64,000 nucleotides of DNA from Pyrocephalus nanus (Eukaryota > Chordata > Aves > Passeriformes > Tyrannidae): positions 12,174,001-12,238,000 of the forward strand of contig CM076266.1 of NCBI GenBank assembly GCA_038380795.1, given 5' to 3'. Below the pieces are notes generated by a model. That model was not told the DNA's origin. It did not search any database and saw nothing but the letters and a program-made list of their open reading frames with translations. Shown piece by piece: positions 24,228 through 34,960 of this stretch; position 1 is the stretch's first letter; the number at the start of each line of letters is the position of its first letter. Position numbers and translations under genes: made by a program.

Positions 24228-25164
24228 GTCGAAGAACTTGAAACAGTCAGTATATGCTAGATATTCATCCATCATATTCTGTAAGAGAGTACTCAATGTT
24301 CAGCTTCCATAGAATAATAATTTTAAATCACATTTGATTACGTACCTCAGTAACCCACAGCCAGATTTGCTATGAATAACCACAGACAGGTACAGAGAAA
24401 GCAAATAAAAATAATTGTTAATAACAATAACAGCAACAGCAACAACTAAAGCCAGTTTTGGTAGCTGTAGATGAAAATACTTCATTAGAGTTCAATACTG
24501 CAGTTATTTTACTTGAAGATAAAACCAGGATGGCTATGGGGTAATACTGAACACAGAGGGTACTATTATTTGTATGTGGTGTTTTTCAGTGATTTACCAT
24601 GTCAGTATTTATAATGTCTATATTTAACGTCTATTTACAATTACAGTGAACCACTCTAAAACTTCCTTCTAATTCCTCAATGTAAAAGGACAGAAATCCT
24701 TTAAAAGGAGATTCAGGTTATTTTAGGTAGCTCTAAATTGAACTTCGTACTGCTGCTTCTGTGTGAAATCATGGCCTGCACAAGGCAACAGTAGCTCTGC
24801 TGTTAAGTTCAGCGTGTCCAGTACTTTGTTTTACATTCTTGATAATATTGACTGAACTCAGCAAAAGCCGGGAGGTGGAAAAATTTCATAAAGGAAAATT
24901 GCAGGTCTGTTCACAGACTCATCACTTTCTTCCTTCCTTCTTTATGTCATTTCCCCGTCCTAGTGAGACCTCTCATTGCCCCAGCCTTTACATCAGCTCT
25001 CCAAAATCTCAGCAGTGACCTTGAAGTTTCAACCCCCCATGCCAGAAAATCTTGTCTGTGTAATCTTTTTGTATTTGTTTGCTATTCTGAAATGATATCA
25101 CTTAACTGTAAAACCAAACAAAACCCTCCTACAACTACTGTTTTGAGAATTATAGTTTTAGAGG

Positions 25165-25240
25165 ATAGCTGGTTTGGAAAGTACCTTTAAAGATTACCTA
25201 GTCTAACCCTTCTGCCATGGGCAGGGACATCTCTCATAAA
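25165..25240 (-). mobile_element. Short CR1 3' fragment
   Basis: The plus strand shows ggtttggaaagtacctttaa, agattacctagtctaaccct and tctgccatgggcagggacat in order. This matches the reverse complement of the CR1 3' UTR type also seen at 45.7 kb ('..ccctgcccatggcagggggttggaactagatgatctttaaggt..'). The tail repeats are lost. Confidence 0.75.
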
Positions 25241-25589
25241 TTCTCTGTGTGATATGTAACACTCTAAAATGATGTTTCTTTCTGGTGCCCTATGTCACCT
25301 CTTTGTCTAGAGAACAATTGACGCTAGAATACAATACTATTAAGCAGAAGGATTTGGAGGTTGATTCCGTAATGTTTTGTACCATGTGTATTCAGCTGTC
25401 TGTGTGATAAATAGGTGCAAAGTGCCATTGTTCTAACTTGGTAGCACAGTGGGGCCGCTAAGCAGAGCTATAAGTGACAGCAGCAGGGAGAGAGCCAAGG
25501 GTGGTTGCTGTCTGACCCATATAAACCAAGATAACATCAACAAAGATGACAATAGGAACAAAGTAGGAACAAAGCCAGGGAATCACTGA

Positions 25590-25670
25590 TTTTTGGGGTT
25601 TTTTTGTTTGTTTGTTTGTTTTGGTTTTGGTTTTGGTTTTTGTTTTTGTTTTTGTTTTTGTTTTTGTTTT
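25590..25670. repeat. T/G-rich compound simple repeat
   Basis: GGGGTTTTTTT, GTTT units, GGTTTT units, then five or so GTTTTT units. The regular blocks suggest ongoing slippage. Same class as at 6.3, 16.1 and 59.6 kb. Confidence 0.9.
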
Positions 25671-27322
25671 AAATCTGTTTCCCTAATGTAAAATATATTT
25701 TCAGATAGAGAAAACAACTATCCCCCGAAAAAAAAAAGAAGAGCTGCATAGGCTGAAGATGTAAGCTCCTTCATGGTTACTAAAATAAAAGACTTTACAA
25801 GACAGAGCCTCACCCACCAAAAGCTACTTTCCCTCTCTATTCTGCTCCTCTCCATCACTCAGCAGAGGATCTGGAACACTGCATTTTTGGTTCAGTAAGT
25901 GGATTGTAAATTGAAAAAGAAATATTCTGTAAAGATACCACTACTACTGCTAGTACTTCTTTCAGGTCAAGATGGTAGAACTCTGTAACACAAATGTAAA
26001 TTTAATTTTAAATTTCAGGTCAAATAGAAAACATTTTAAATTCCAGGATGAAATATGATTTTCAATTATGAATTACTTAGTGTCATCTGAATCCTCTTTT
26101 CTTTGTAATTCTTTCTTTTAAAATATTATTAAGCTTTAATAGGAAAAAGCTTTCTCATGATTATGATTAAAATAATAGCATTTAAACATAAATTTAAGTA
26201 TTTTAAAATGTTGAATATGAAATATTGTGTGTGTGTTTTAGTGTATGTATTTTATTTTCTTTCCTCCTTCCCTTGACTGTAATAATACTGTTGTAACTTC
26301 ACTGATAATTATTGGTCTCCTCCACAGACATTCCCCTTTGAGAATTCTCAGTCCTCAGAGAACCCAAAACCAAAGTTAAGCAGTTTTACTTAACAGCCCA
26401 GGGATTTAGGAATAGGAACAACTTTCCTTCTCCAGTCAAGAGGCTCTGAGACATCTGTTTAATTTTAAACAGTTAACCCTTGTGTCCCTACTGGCTTCAG
26501 TGGGAATAGTGGCGATCTAAAAGGTAACATGAATAAGTGCTTTTGTTGTTTCAGGACACTGCTGCCATTCTCACTGGAGTTCAGCAATGAATGTATGCAA
26601 CAGAAAATATGTGTGGCACTTGAACCAGAGGGGGTTTTAAAACACTGCACAGCCAGACCCGTATGCTGCGAAAATAATTCACAATGCTGTATTTTTTGAT
26701 GCCTTCCTCTTGAAGTCAGATAAGTGTTGCAAAGTGGGAAAGGTTACACAGCTGCACACATGCACATGCCAAGAGCTCTTATCTTCTTGTTACCTTACCA
26801 CACACTGAGATGATGGGCTTATAAAATTAAGGATTAGTTTAACAGCACCTTTGAAGAGAAGTGTTATTGTAGAACAGTTGTTGGTGGAAAAACAGCCACC
26901 TGCATTGAGGTTTAAGACAAACCAAATGTTGAAAAAGGTCAGGAGATCTGCAGAGCCCATACAGGGATTATTTATAAAGACCAGTGACAGGACTACTGTC
27001 ATGGGGGGATCACCAGTTCAGACTGCACAGATGCAGTTCAGTAGGAGCAGACTACTTTTCAAGTCACCTGTTACCTTGAGAATGGAGTAAGATAATTTAC
27101 TCATCTGTACAAGTATGTATTAACTTTTAGCTGTAGGTAGTTCTCAAAAAATCAATAGTTGAGCCAGCACAACTACCTGGTTACACTCCTATCAGTGGAG
27201 GATATGGGTGAAAGTGGGATGGCTCAGAGGAACATAATGTTAAACTCACTATACTGGGGCTGACCAGAGGTTTGTACAGCTTCATAAATCACCATCATTC
27301 TGTCAGTAGCAACAGATTATAG
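25671..27322. other. Non-coding DNA, nothing recognised
   Basis: AT-rich, with frames up to 79 codons and no recognisable product. Confidence 0.6.
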
Positions 27323-27341
27323 AAAAAAAAAAAAAAAAAAA
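27323..27341. repeat. Poly-A run (19)
   Basis: Homopolymer A without a recognisable retrocopy beside it. Confidence 0.9.
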
Positions 27342-27674
27342 GATTAAGCAACTATGCTTACATGATGAGATCAGGAAGCTGACTTGGCTAATATCACTTA
27401 GTTTTCAACTGAAAAAGTTTCCTGTGCCAGCTGGATAAAGGGATGAGGCTGGAATTACATGCCCAGGGCAGAAGGTAGTGCAGCACTTATATGTCTTAAT
27501 AGTTGTGAAACTGCAGTCTAAGAATGAGGGCACATACAACGTGTCTTTTTCAGTGTCATACTTCTCATCTTCATCTAACCAGTAACATAGAGATCCTCTG
27601 AGGCAAAGGCTGGATTGGGGTGTAATGGTTAATTACCAGTAATGAGACCATCCTCTAAGGATTTGATTACAATC

Positions 27675-28110
27675 AGAGAATTTTAGAATAGCTTGGGTTG
27701 GAAGGGACATAAAAGATCATTTAGATCCATAGACAGGGACACCCTCCACTAGATCGGGTGGCTCAAAACCCCATCCAACATGGCCTTGAAAACTTCCAGG
27801 GATGGGGCATCCACAGCTTCTCTCAACAACCTGTTTCCGTGCCTCAGCATCCTCAGAGTGGAGAATTTCTTCCTTATATCCAATCTAAATCTATCCTCTT
27901 TCCTTTTATTGCAATTACCTCTTGTCCTAATCTCTCTTTGAATCTGTTTGTGTATCTGACATCCCCAGAATTTTATGCTGGTTTGTTCCACAGCCCAAGT
28001 GTTCTTTAAAAAAGTACGTAACCTTGAATAGGAGAAAAACATGTATATCCTTGTTACTCTCCTGGTCACATCATGCAGTCAGAACTGAACCCCAGATATG
28101 GTCACTAAGC
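27675..28110 (-). mobile_element. CR1 LINE 3' fragment with ORF2 C-terminus
   Basis: Reading the minus strand, the element ends at the left side with ccaacccaagctattctaaa. The open frame at 27749-28069 contains the CR1 ORF2 end: [11 protein letters not shown], then NRLLREAVDAPSLEVFKAML. CR1 proteins normally have '[34 protein letters not shown]' here, so the frame is kept but substituted. Upstream of that block the similarity fades, and the right boundary near 28110 is a guess. 5'-truncated and non-functional. Confidence 0.8.
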
Positions 28111-30495
28111 AGTTCTGAAAACAAACAAAAAAAGGGAAAATATTTTAAATAAAACCTGAAAACTTCTTATGTAAACTTGTCTTTTATTCTCAGTCTCTAA
28201 TTTTATCATGTAGTGCTGTAATTTAAGTTTTTTTAAAATTCATCAGTTCTTACCACCCAGGTTTCCAAAGCAATAATCACTAGTGAATGGTGGGAAAGAT
28301 TATTTAGGATTTTTCTCAATGCTGAAAAAAGTCAGAATATTATTCTTTACAAGAAAATTGCAGAATGAGACTGGTCATTCCATTCTTAATTTCACAGACA
28401 GAAGATATGAAGGCTATACCAGTTTGCTTGCCTTTTAGCAACAGAAGAAAATTATTTCACCTTTGCACACCTTAAACATATGTCCTGACCCTCCCTTGTA
28501 CCTGCAAAGAAGATGTAGGAGGATGTTTGTTCACAGAACAAGAACTCTATAACCAAATATTCTGTTCCAAGAATCAAAGTCAGTCTCATCATATATGCCA
28601 AAGATCCCCTCTTGTGAAAATTTGCTTTCTAAGGCAAATGAGGATCATACTTCCAATCTTTTTGTATCTATGAAATATAAACATTTTTAAATCTCTGCAC
28701 AGGAATTTTATCGTCTCAGTTTCCCAGTTGCAGTTACTGTAAAAACAAGGATAAGCTTTGCGTTATTAACTAATGTGTTCTTTTCCAGACTGAAACAATA
28801 CTGTTTCTTTTGGCATATTGTCCTTTGGTTAATCTTAAACACGGGAAAACCCTGCAAGTAGGCTTACTGTTCTAATAGACTTGGTTTCAATTTAAGTTCA
28901 GGATTCTCATCTCTCTTACAGCTTTTCAACACGCTCTTCACTCTGTTCCAAATGAAAGCTCTTCTGGACACCTGTGTGTGTTGTCACTGTTAGGTTGTTT
29001 TTCATTGTTACAAACAGTAAAGCTGTCACACTGTAGTGAGGGCTTGGGATCTCACTGTCATAGCTGGAGGACCTCAGATAGTTCATATTATGTATGTGAA
29101 GTTTTGGAGTCAATTAGGTTAACACAAGAATAGACGTGCTACAGGGTTCATTATGGTATTGCAAATAGAACAGTGAATAACAAATGCCATTTAGTGACAG
29201 CTACCAATGCAGAGAGTCACAGAAGGTTAAGTATATTTCTAAAAATAAATAAAATATATTCACACTTTGACAACTAAAATGAAATATCTAAAGCTTTCTA
29301 TAAGTTCCTAAATAAAAGACTGCTATTCTTAAAGTTGGCAAGCTGCTATGTCTGCCACCAAGTCAAAAAGGTCTTTTGGAAGTTCAGACTGAGCCTAGTG
29401 AGGGTGGTTTTGGTATTTGGGGTCTTTTTCCTCCTCTATCTCTTTCCAGTTGACTTGTATTGGTCTCTTTCCAGTTATTACAAAAATTTACCCGATTTTC
29501 TTTATCCTCTTCTTGTTGGGTATTTCTTAAACCCCTTTTGCTATAGCCTTGTGATCAGAATTTTAAAATAGCTGAATTGTCAAAGTACAGCTAAAAAGGT
29601 AACAGATTTCTGTGGCTAAAAAAATAAAGAAGTAGCCATGTAAATTTTTTTTGGTCAAAATTTGAGGACAAGGTCAGCTTCCATCTAAGTTCAAAACCAA
29701 TTAAACTAAAGAGAAGATAAGAAGCTGCTATTTTCCAAACATGCCTGTTTGCCTTTATAGCCTTTGACCCTTGGCCACTTTAATGAGGCTCAGGTCAGGT
29801 CTGTAATACAAAATTTTGCTGGAACAGCTATGTTGATGAGGAGGGTGGTAAAGTGTGATGTGTGATTGACAGAACTGTGCTGGTGAAATCGCTGGTGTAA
29901 GCACAGTTATATTGGCAAAACTGTGCTTTTGCTGAGGTTTCCTTTTATTCTGAGGAGTGTAGGGGAGGGAGAAGGAGACCAGTAAGATTAAGTGATTCTA
30001 AGCAAAGCACAGTTTTATTTGTATAAAATGGATTCCTATCAGGAAGGTTTTGCTGCTAAAAGATATCAATAATTAGAATCAACCAGTCAACTGAAGGATG
30101 TCACACTGGCACCTCAAATATGTATACTGGTACTAGGGTAAGATAAGTAGGTATCATACAAATAGTCTACGTTCACAAAGGGGTCTCTGATACTTCCTTT
30201 TTAAATGAAAATATTACAATCAGAAAAAAAAGAAGCATCATACCGTCACTGAAGAGGCATCCCAGATTTTAACTTGGAACTGAAACACCCCCTCGTTTGG
30301 CACCCAGAGATCACAGTAATTTGTGATCACAGAAGAATCTTTAAAAAGCTGAAAAGTAATAGAAGTGCAAAAAAATCCTAATATCTTCTTCATTGATATA
30401 TGAGAATACCTTCCTAAAGAAACGATAAAAATCAGGTTGTTTTAATCTGGGCACCAAGTACCCAAAGAAAAGTAGAGGCTCATTTAGAACCATCA
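28111..30495. other. Non-coding DNA, nothing recognised
   Basis: AT-rich with short frames only. I see no repeat family. Confidence 0.6.
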
Positions 30496-30715
30496 GCTCT
30501 ATTGGCTAATTACTTTAATTAGATAGTTTTTGAAAACTGCACATTAGCTACATGACAGATCAGAATTGTTTTGGTCTATTGAGTAATTATTTAATTAGGC
30601 CACATTTTAAAAACTGTTTATCTCCCATATAATGGTTGGAACAAACTCCTTCTGGTTTATTTTGTAATTATTTAATGAGGCCAAATGTATCTATTGCAAA
30701 AAATCCTTTCCAAGC
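30496..30715. repeat. Three diverged ~80-bp units with TAATTA cores
   Basis: Units start at 30496, 30573 and 30654 (spacings 77 and 81). Each opens with a g-t-tatt phrase followed by ctaattactttaattag, gtaattatttaattag or gtaattatttaatgag. Units 1 and 2 also share aaaactg further in; units 2 and 3 share aggccanat. TAATTA is the core site of many homeodomain proteins, so this could be an old duplicated enhancer module or simply an ancient tandem repeat. Confidence 0.6.
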
Positions 30716-30751
30716 ATAGTGTTACTCTGAGCTGCAGGGGAAATAAAATAC

Positions 30752-30768
30752 AAAAAAAAAAAAAAAAA
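30752..30768. repeat. Poly-A run (17)
   Basis: Homopolymer A just right of the triple repeat. Confidence 0.9.
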
Positions 30769-33758
30769 TCCAAGGTGTTTTAATAAGAATTTACTACATG
30801 CAGGTAGCAAATGTCTTTCATTGGTAATGTTACACGAATTGAAACAAGGAGGACAGAAAGGCTACAGCCTTTAGGGAGAAGGGCCGATGCAAGGGACCAA
30901 AAATTAATAAGAAGGAAAATGTTAGCCACTTTTGTGAGACCATCTACACAAAGGTAAAAGTGGAAATCAGCCAAGAGTCACCTTTTTTAATCTAGCCAAG
31001 GGAAAATGAATCAGGGATACAAGATATTCTGGCAAGGTAAAAATGATTCAGAGTTCTTAATTAAGCAGAGATAAAAGATCAAAGCATAGGCATGGTCTAA
31101 GGAAACTTTGTTTCTTTATAGAAGAAAATCAGCCCGGATTAGATGGGAATGATGATCCAACATAATTTTTGAACTAGGAAGATCTGCAAGCTAGATATGA
31201 CCTTGTCAACACTGAAGTCAGTGCCACAACCTTCAGACATTTGAATGGGAGAAAACACGAATGTGTGCCATTTCAAAAATTAATGATATTTTTCAAGGAG
31301 CCTTGGAAATTACTATTCCAAAACATGCTTAAAATACTTTAAAAAAAATGTTTTGGTGGTAAACACGTGGGTGAATGTGTATTTCGCTAAGATATTTAAC
31401 CACACTATTCTTTATAGAACATTAGAAAAGTATGGATAAAGAGCTGCAAAGCCTGAGACCCTTAGTGATCTTTTCTACATACAGAAGACTTTTACAAGAT
31501 TCTTGCCAACCAACCAGAGATATGTGATTAAATTTATGAGTTCTGGATTTCATGAGGTGATGGCGTTTTTAAAGAAACGTAAAGGCTGAAGGGATATAGA
31601 AACTGTTGAGATGGGAGAAATACAAGAGAGCAGCAGCATCCCATTGTGAAGAATTATATTCTTCAGATGTCATTGCATGATTTTCTGAAGGTTGATAAGG
31701 GAGAAAAAGTGAAGGTAGAACAGTGTCAAAGTAAAAGGAATGGAATTGCAATAGTGATAGTGTTGTAGCTGTTCTGTCTAACCTTGCTTTACTGAAATAG
31801 CAATAGAGTTTCCAATCAAAAGATGAGACTTATTTCTGTAGCTGTAATATATGAGACCTTTGCCCTAAATCCATACAGAATTATGGCAATTTAACAAATT
31901 GCTACCCATCAATAGAAGTTCAGGAACTGCTTGTGTGCACACTGTGAGCTGTTTCTGGCAGGAGGTCTGAATCTGTACAACAGAGATTTATTTTATGTCA
32001 CATTATCTCAAAACCAGGAAGAGCTTGTGAACAGTCATAGCAGTTCCATGCTACCCTAGCACTGTTGTGGGTCTGAGCCAGTTAGTTCCTGAGATATTTG
32101 GGAAAATTTACTTGTCTTCTAAGATGGGTGACTCACAGAGCTCAGGGGTAGGATTTTAAATCCACAGGGCATCCTGAGCTTATCATATTTAAACTCCCAT
32201 AAACAATTTTCATCCAGTTTGTCTATATGGGGATCAATGTTCTTTATTTCTCTATATCCTACACTACTGCAGTCCCAAGGAAAAAAAAAAAAAAAGGCAA
32301 AATCTTGTGTTGCCCAAACTGCTGCTAATCTGGATTTATGTGGAATCTGAGTCATTCATATTAATTCTTCTATCTACTCCAGTCCTTGGCTCAGTGGCTA
32401 CCTAAAAGGATCCAGTTAACAGCTTTGAAAATTCCCCAGGTCTCAGTTTCTAAAAGGGTAATGCTTCTGGCCAGAAATCAAAAAATTGCCTTTCTTGGCT
32501 TCATCTCAGGAGGTCCTTCTTTCCATCAGACATTCTTTCTAATACATTCTCTGATTCTTTCCAGACTATTGTCTCTTGCCAGAATCCCCTCTGAGTTTGG
32601 TGGAAAAAAACCCTATGTACTTCATTTGACTGTATTTTTCCTTCCTTTGCTCTCTGGATATTGGGGCAAATTTCTCTTTCCAAGGAAAAATCTGTTTAAG
32701 AGTCAAAGAGTAGGAAAGTTCAAGGAGTTTCACTGTTTCCCTCACATCATTCTTTGTGTTAGTGTGAAGAGGAAGTGAGGCAAGAATGGGGAGAGGAAAA
32801 AAAGGCTGGATGGTGACCTTTAAGTTGAGTATTTAAAGTGATTTTGCTCTTCAAATCTTGAGAGTCTCTGAGGTCTGTACCTCCTTATAGGTCCTCAGTT
32901 TATACATAGCTCTCTAGATGAGTGCGTCATGGCAAGACATTCACTCTACTTGAGGCATTTGGTAGTGATGCTGAGTTGCCTTAACAGTGTGGTAAAATGG
33001 AGGGCTCTGTAAAGAAGAGGAGCAACTTCCTTGCACAGAATATATATCGTGCATCTTCCTAGGCTTTCATTGCTTATAGGAACAAGTCATTCCAAGAAAT
33101 AAGTCACTTGACTTTCTTCTTTCCAAGTCAGTGGCTCCATACTGAAAGGAAGGGAAAAAAAGAATATGGGCCTAGTCAGGACTTCAGTCAGCACAAACTG
33201 AATCACTCAGGGCTCATCTTCCATGCTTTTGACTCCTGTCTGTTCCTTGTGCCTCTGATATAGATGAGAGATAATATCTGTGTGCTGTAGGGAAATGCCA
33301 TGGGCCCCTTCAAAGCATTAAAGCAATGTATAGCTGGTAAGAGACTCAAATGTTTTGTTTTCCTCCATCTGGAATAAGAAATTACTTGACATTTTTTATT
33401 TTAGTTAAATTTTAGCTATTTTTAACCTAACAAAAGACATTGATATGGGTGAAATTTATGGTATTTTGCTTGGATTTATCCCATCTGAGAAATACAGAAG
33501 TGTAAAAGATATGTTTATAAATATGAAGTAAATTCCATTAATACATAAAAATAACTCAGATTGCCTCTGTTTATTTGTATGTCAGATTTGGGAAAGGAAA
33601 GAAAATACTTTTTGGGCAGTTCTTATGCCAGTCTTCCATATGCCAAGTTTTGAATTTTGATGCCAAGTATATTTTTACAAGTCAGTTGTAAATCTTTGGT
33701 AAATATTATTTCTATTGGAATAATACAAGCTGAACTGTAGAACCAAAAAGATTCTGCA
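30769..33758. other. Non-coding DNA, nothing recognised
   Basis: A poly-A run lies at 32281-32295. The 130-codon frame at 32386-32778 opens with TTG rather than ATG, and its product is not recognisable. No gene seen. Confidence 0.55.
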
Positions 33759-33830
33759 GGGAAGCTCATCAGTCCCCTCACCCCTTAGAGTGTCTGCCAG
33801 AGGGAAACTCTGCTACCGGCACTGCCACGG
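33759..33830 (+). repeat. 72-bp direct repeat, copy 1
   Basis: Aligns without gaps to 34833-34904, about 85% identical by hand. The shared blocks are gctcatcagtccc, agtgtctgccagagggaaac and cactgcca. No named family comes to mind. Confidence 0.8.
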
Positions 33831-34677
33831 TTCTCAGTTGTGGCAAAACATGATAATGTGTTTGAAAATAGTAATGGATTTAAAGAGATCATGTCACATT
33901 CTGACAAAAATTGCCTAAGTCATGCTCCAGGAAACTGTCCTGGGTTTAGTGCACTGAATTTTATTTCCAGCATAGCTGATTGCCAGGATATTTGTGCATG
34001 AATTAAATTTTATTGCCTCATTATACTTGACTGATTTATGTAGAGGTATTTGTGTAATGATGAGAGAACCTTTAAAAGTTTTAAGGGTTTTGTTCAATGC
34101 AAGGAAAAATCCTGCAGTTTCAATCTCACTATTGGTTTGGAGTTCCCAAGAACAGTCTTTCTCTTCACATTTTCCCCAGTATTTCCTAGTAATAAACCTG
34201 GTTAAAGGAATGTGTTTGCGCACAGCCAAGATTTACAGGGGTTTCTCAGAAGCGCTGTAGTTGTCATTCTGGAGTAGTGGAATTTCCTTTGCTCATAAAA
34301 GAAAATTTTAGGGCAGCGACAGCTTGTTTCGTTACATTTGTAACTCTGTTTTTGTCTCTGAGGGATGCAGTGGAGCATTTTTAGAGCTGGAGAAGCAAAA
34401 GAGACAGTGGACAGAAGCAGATCTCTGTTTAGTCTCTGTGTTGATCGTGTGTTGCCAAGGAAAAACAGAGCGGCCAAAATGGCCGATGCCATTGTCCTTT
34501 GTTCTTGTCAGCTGGACAATGAGCAGAGACTCAGGGAGCCCACGGCTGAGAGGTGAAGAGGCACCTGCCAGGACACCCGTGGGATGGTGACTCCCCATGG
34601 AGGTCAGCTGGGGGCTGAGGAGGCTCCCTGGGGCAGCAGTCAGTGTCCATCTGGGTACAGGCAGCAGCAGGACAGCC

Positions 34678-34706
34678 ACAGTCCTAAGCATTGGGCTTAG
34701 GACTGT
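34678..34706. repeat. Perfect 12-bp stem hairpin
   Basis: acagtcctaagc at 34678-34689 pairs perfectly with gcttaggactgt at 34695-34706 around a 5-base loop (attgg). It would form a stable cruciform or RNA hairpin. Confidence 0.9.
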
Positions 34707-34718
34707 CCCCCTGGGGAC
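34705..34718. repeat. Second hairpin, gtcccc/ggggac
   Basis: gtcccc and ggggac flank a 2-base centre. It overlaps the end of the preceding 12-bp stem, so the two structures compete or stack. Confidence 0.85.
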
Positions 34719-34799
34719 AGGGACAGCACTGACAGCCCTCAGGAGGCTGAAAGGGTGTCCTGGGCTATGGCTGTGGCAGGGGCACCCCGGCAGTGCTGG

Positions 34800-34800
<1 letters not shown>

Positions 34801-34836
<36 letters not shown>
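34801..34836. repeat. (CAGGGA)6 minisatellite
   Basis: Six perfect hexamer units. The second copy of the 72-bp direct repeat begins within the last unit. Confidence 0.95.
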
Positions 34837-34904
34837 GGCTCATCAGTCCCTTCAGCCCTGACAGTGTCTGCCAGAGGGAAACCTTGGTATCAGCACTGCC
34901 ATGG
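34833..34904 (+). repeat. 72-bp direct repeat, copy 2
   Basis: Partner of 33759-33830, 1074 bp away in the same orientation. Confidence 0.8.
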
Positions 34905-34960
34905 CTGCAAAGCTGAAAACTGTGATCAAGTGCAGTGTAAGTAGTGTGCAGCTACACCAA

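Larger units (their letters stand above)
34440..34960. other. GC-rich island, unknown origin
   Basis: This stretch is much more GC-rich than the rest of the window and contains gcggccaaaatggccgatgc, a CAGGGA minisatellite, two hairpins and one copy of a 72-bp repeat. Frames of 115 codons (plus, 34597-34944, ATG in a good ccccatgg context) and 119 codons (minus, 34332-34691) overlap here. The plus frame includes a Gly-Gln run made by the minisatellite, so I judge it a chance frame. The patch could be a remnant of an LTR element, a non-coding RNA exon or a CpG-poor promoter. Confidence 0.5.

Noticed and set aside
32386..32778. 130-codon plus-strand frame
   Set aside because: It begins with TTG, not ATG, has no recognisable domain, and no splice or polyadenylation context supports it.
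34597..34944. 115-codon plus-strand frame with good Kozak context
   Set aside because: Its Gly-Gln run comes from the CAGGGA minisatellite and the rest follows from local GC richness; an equally long frame lies on the other strand.
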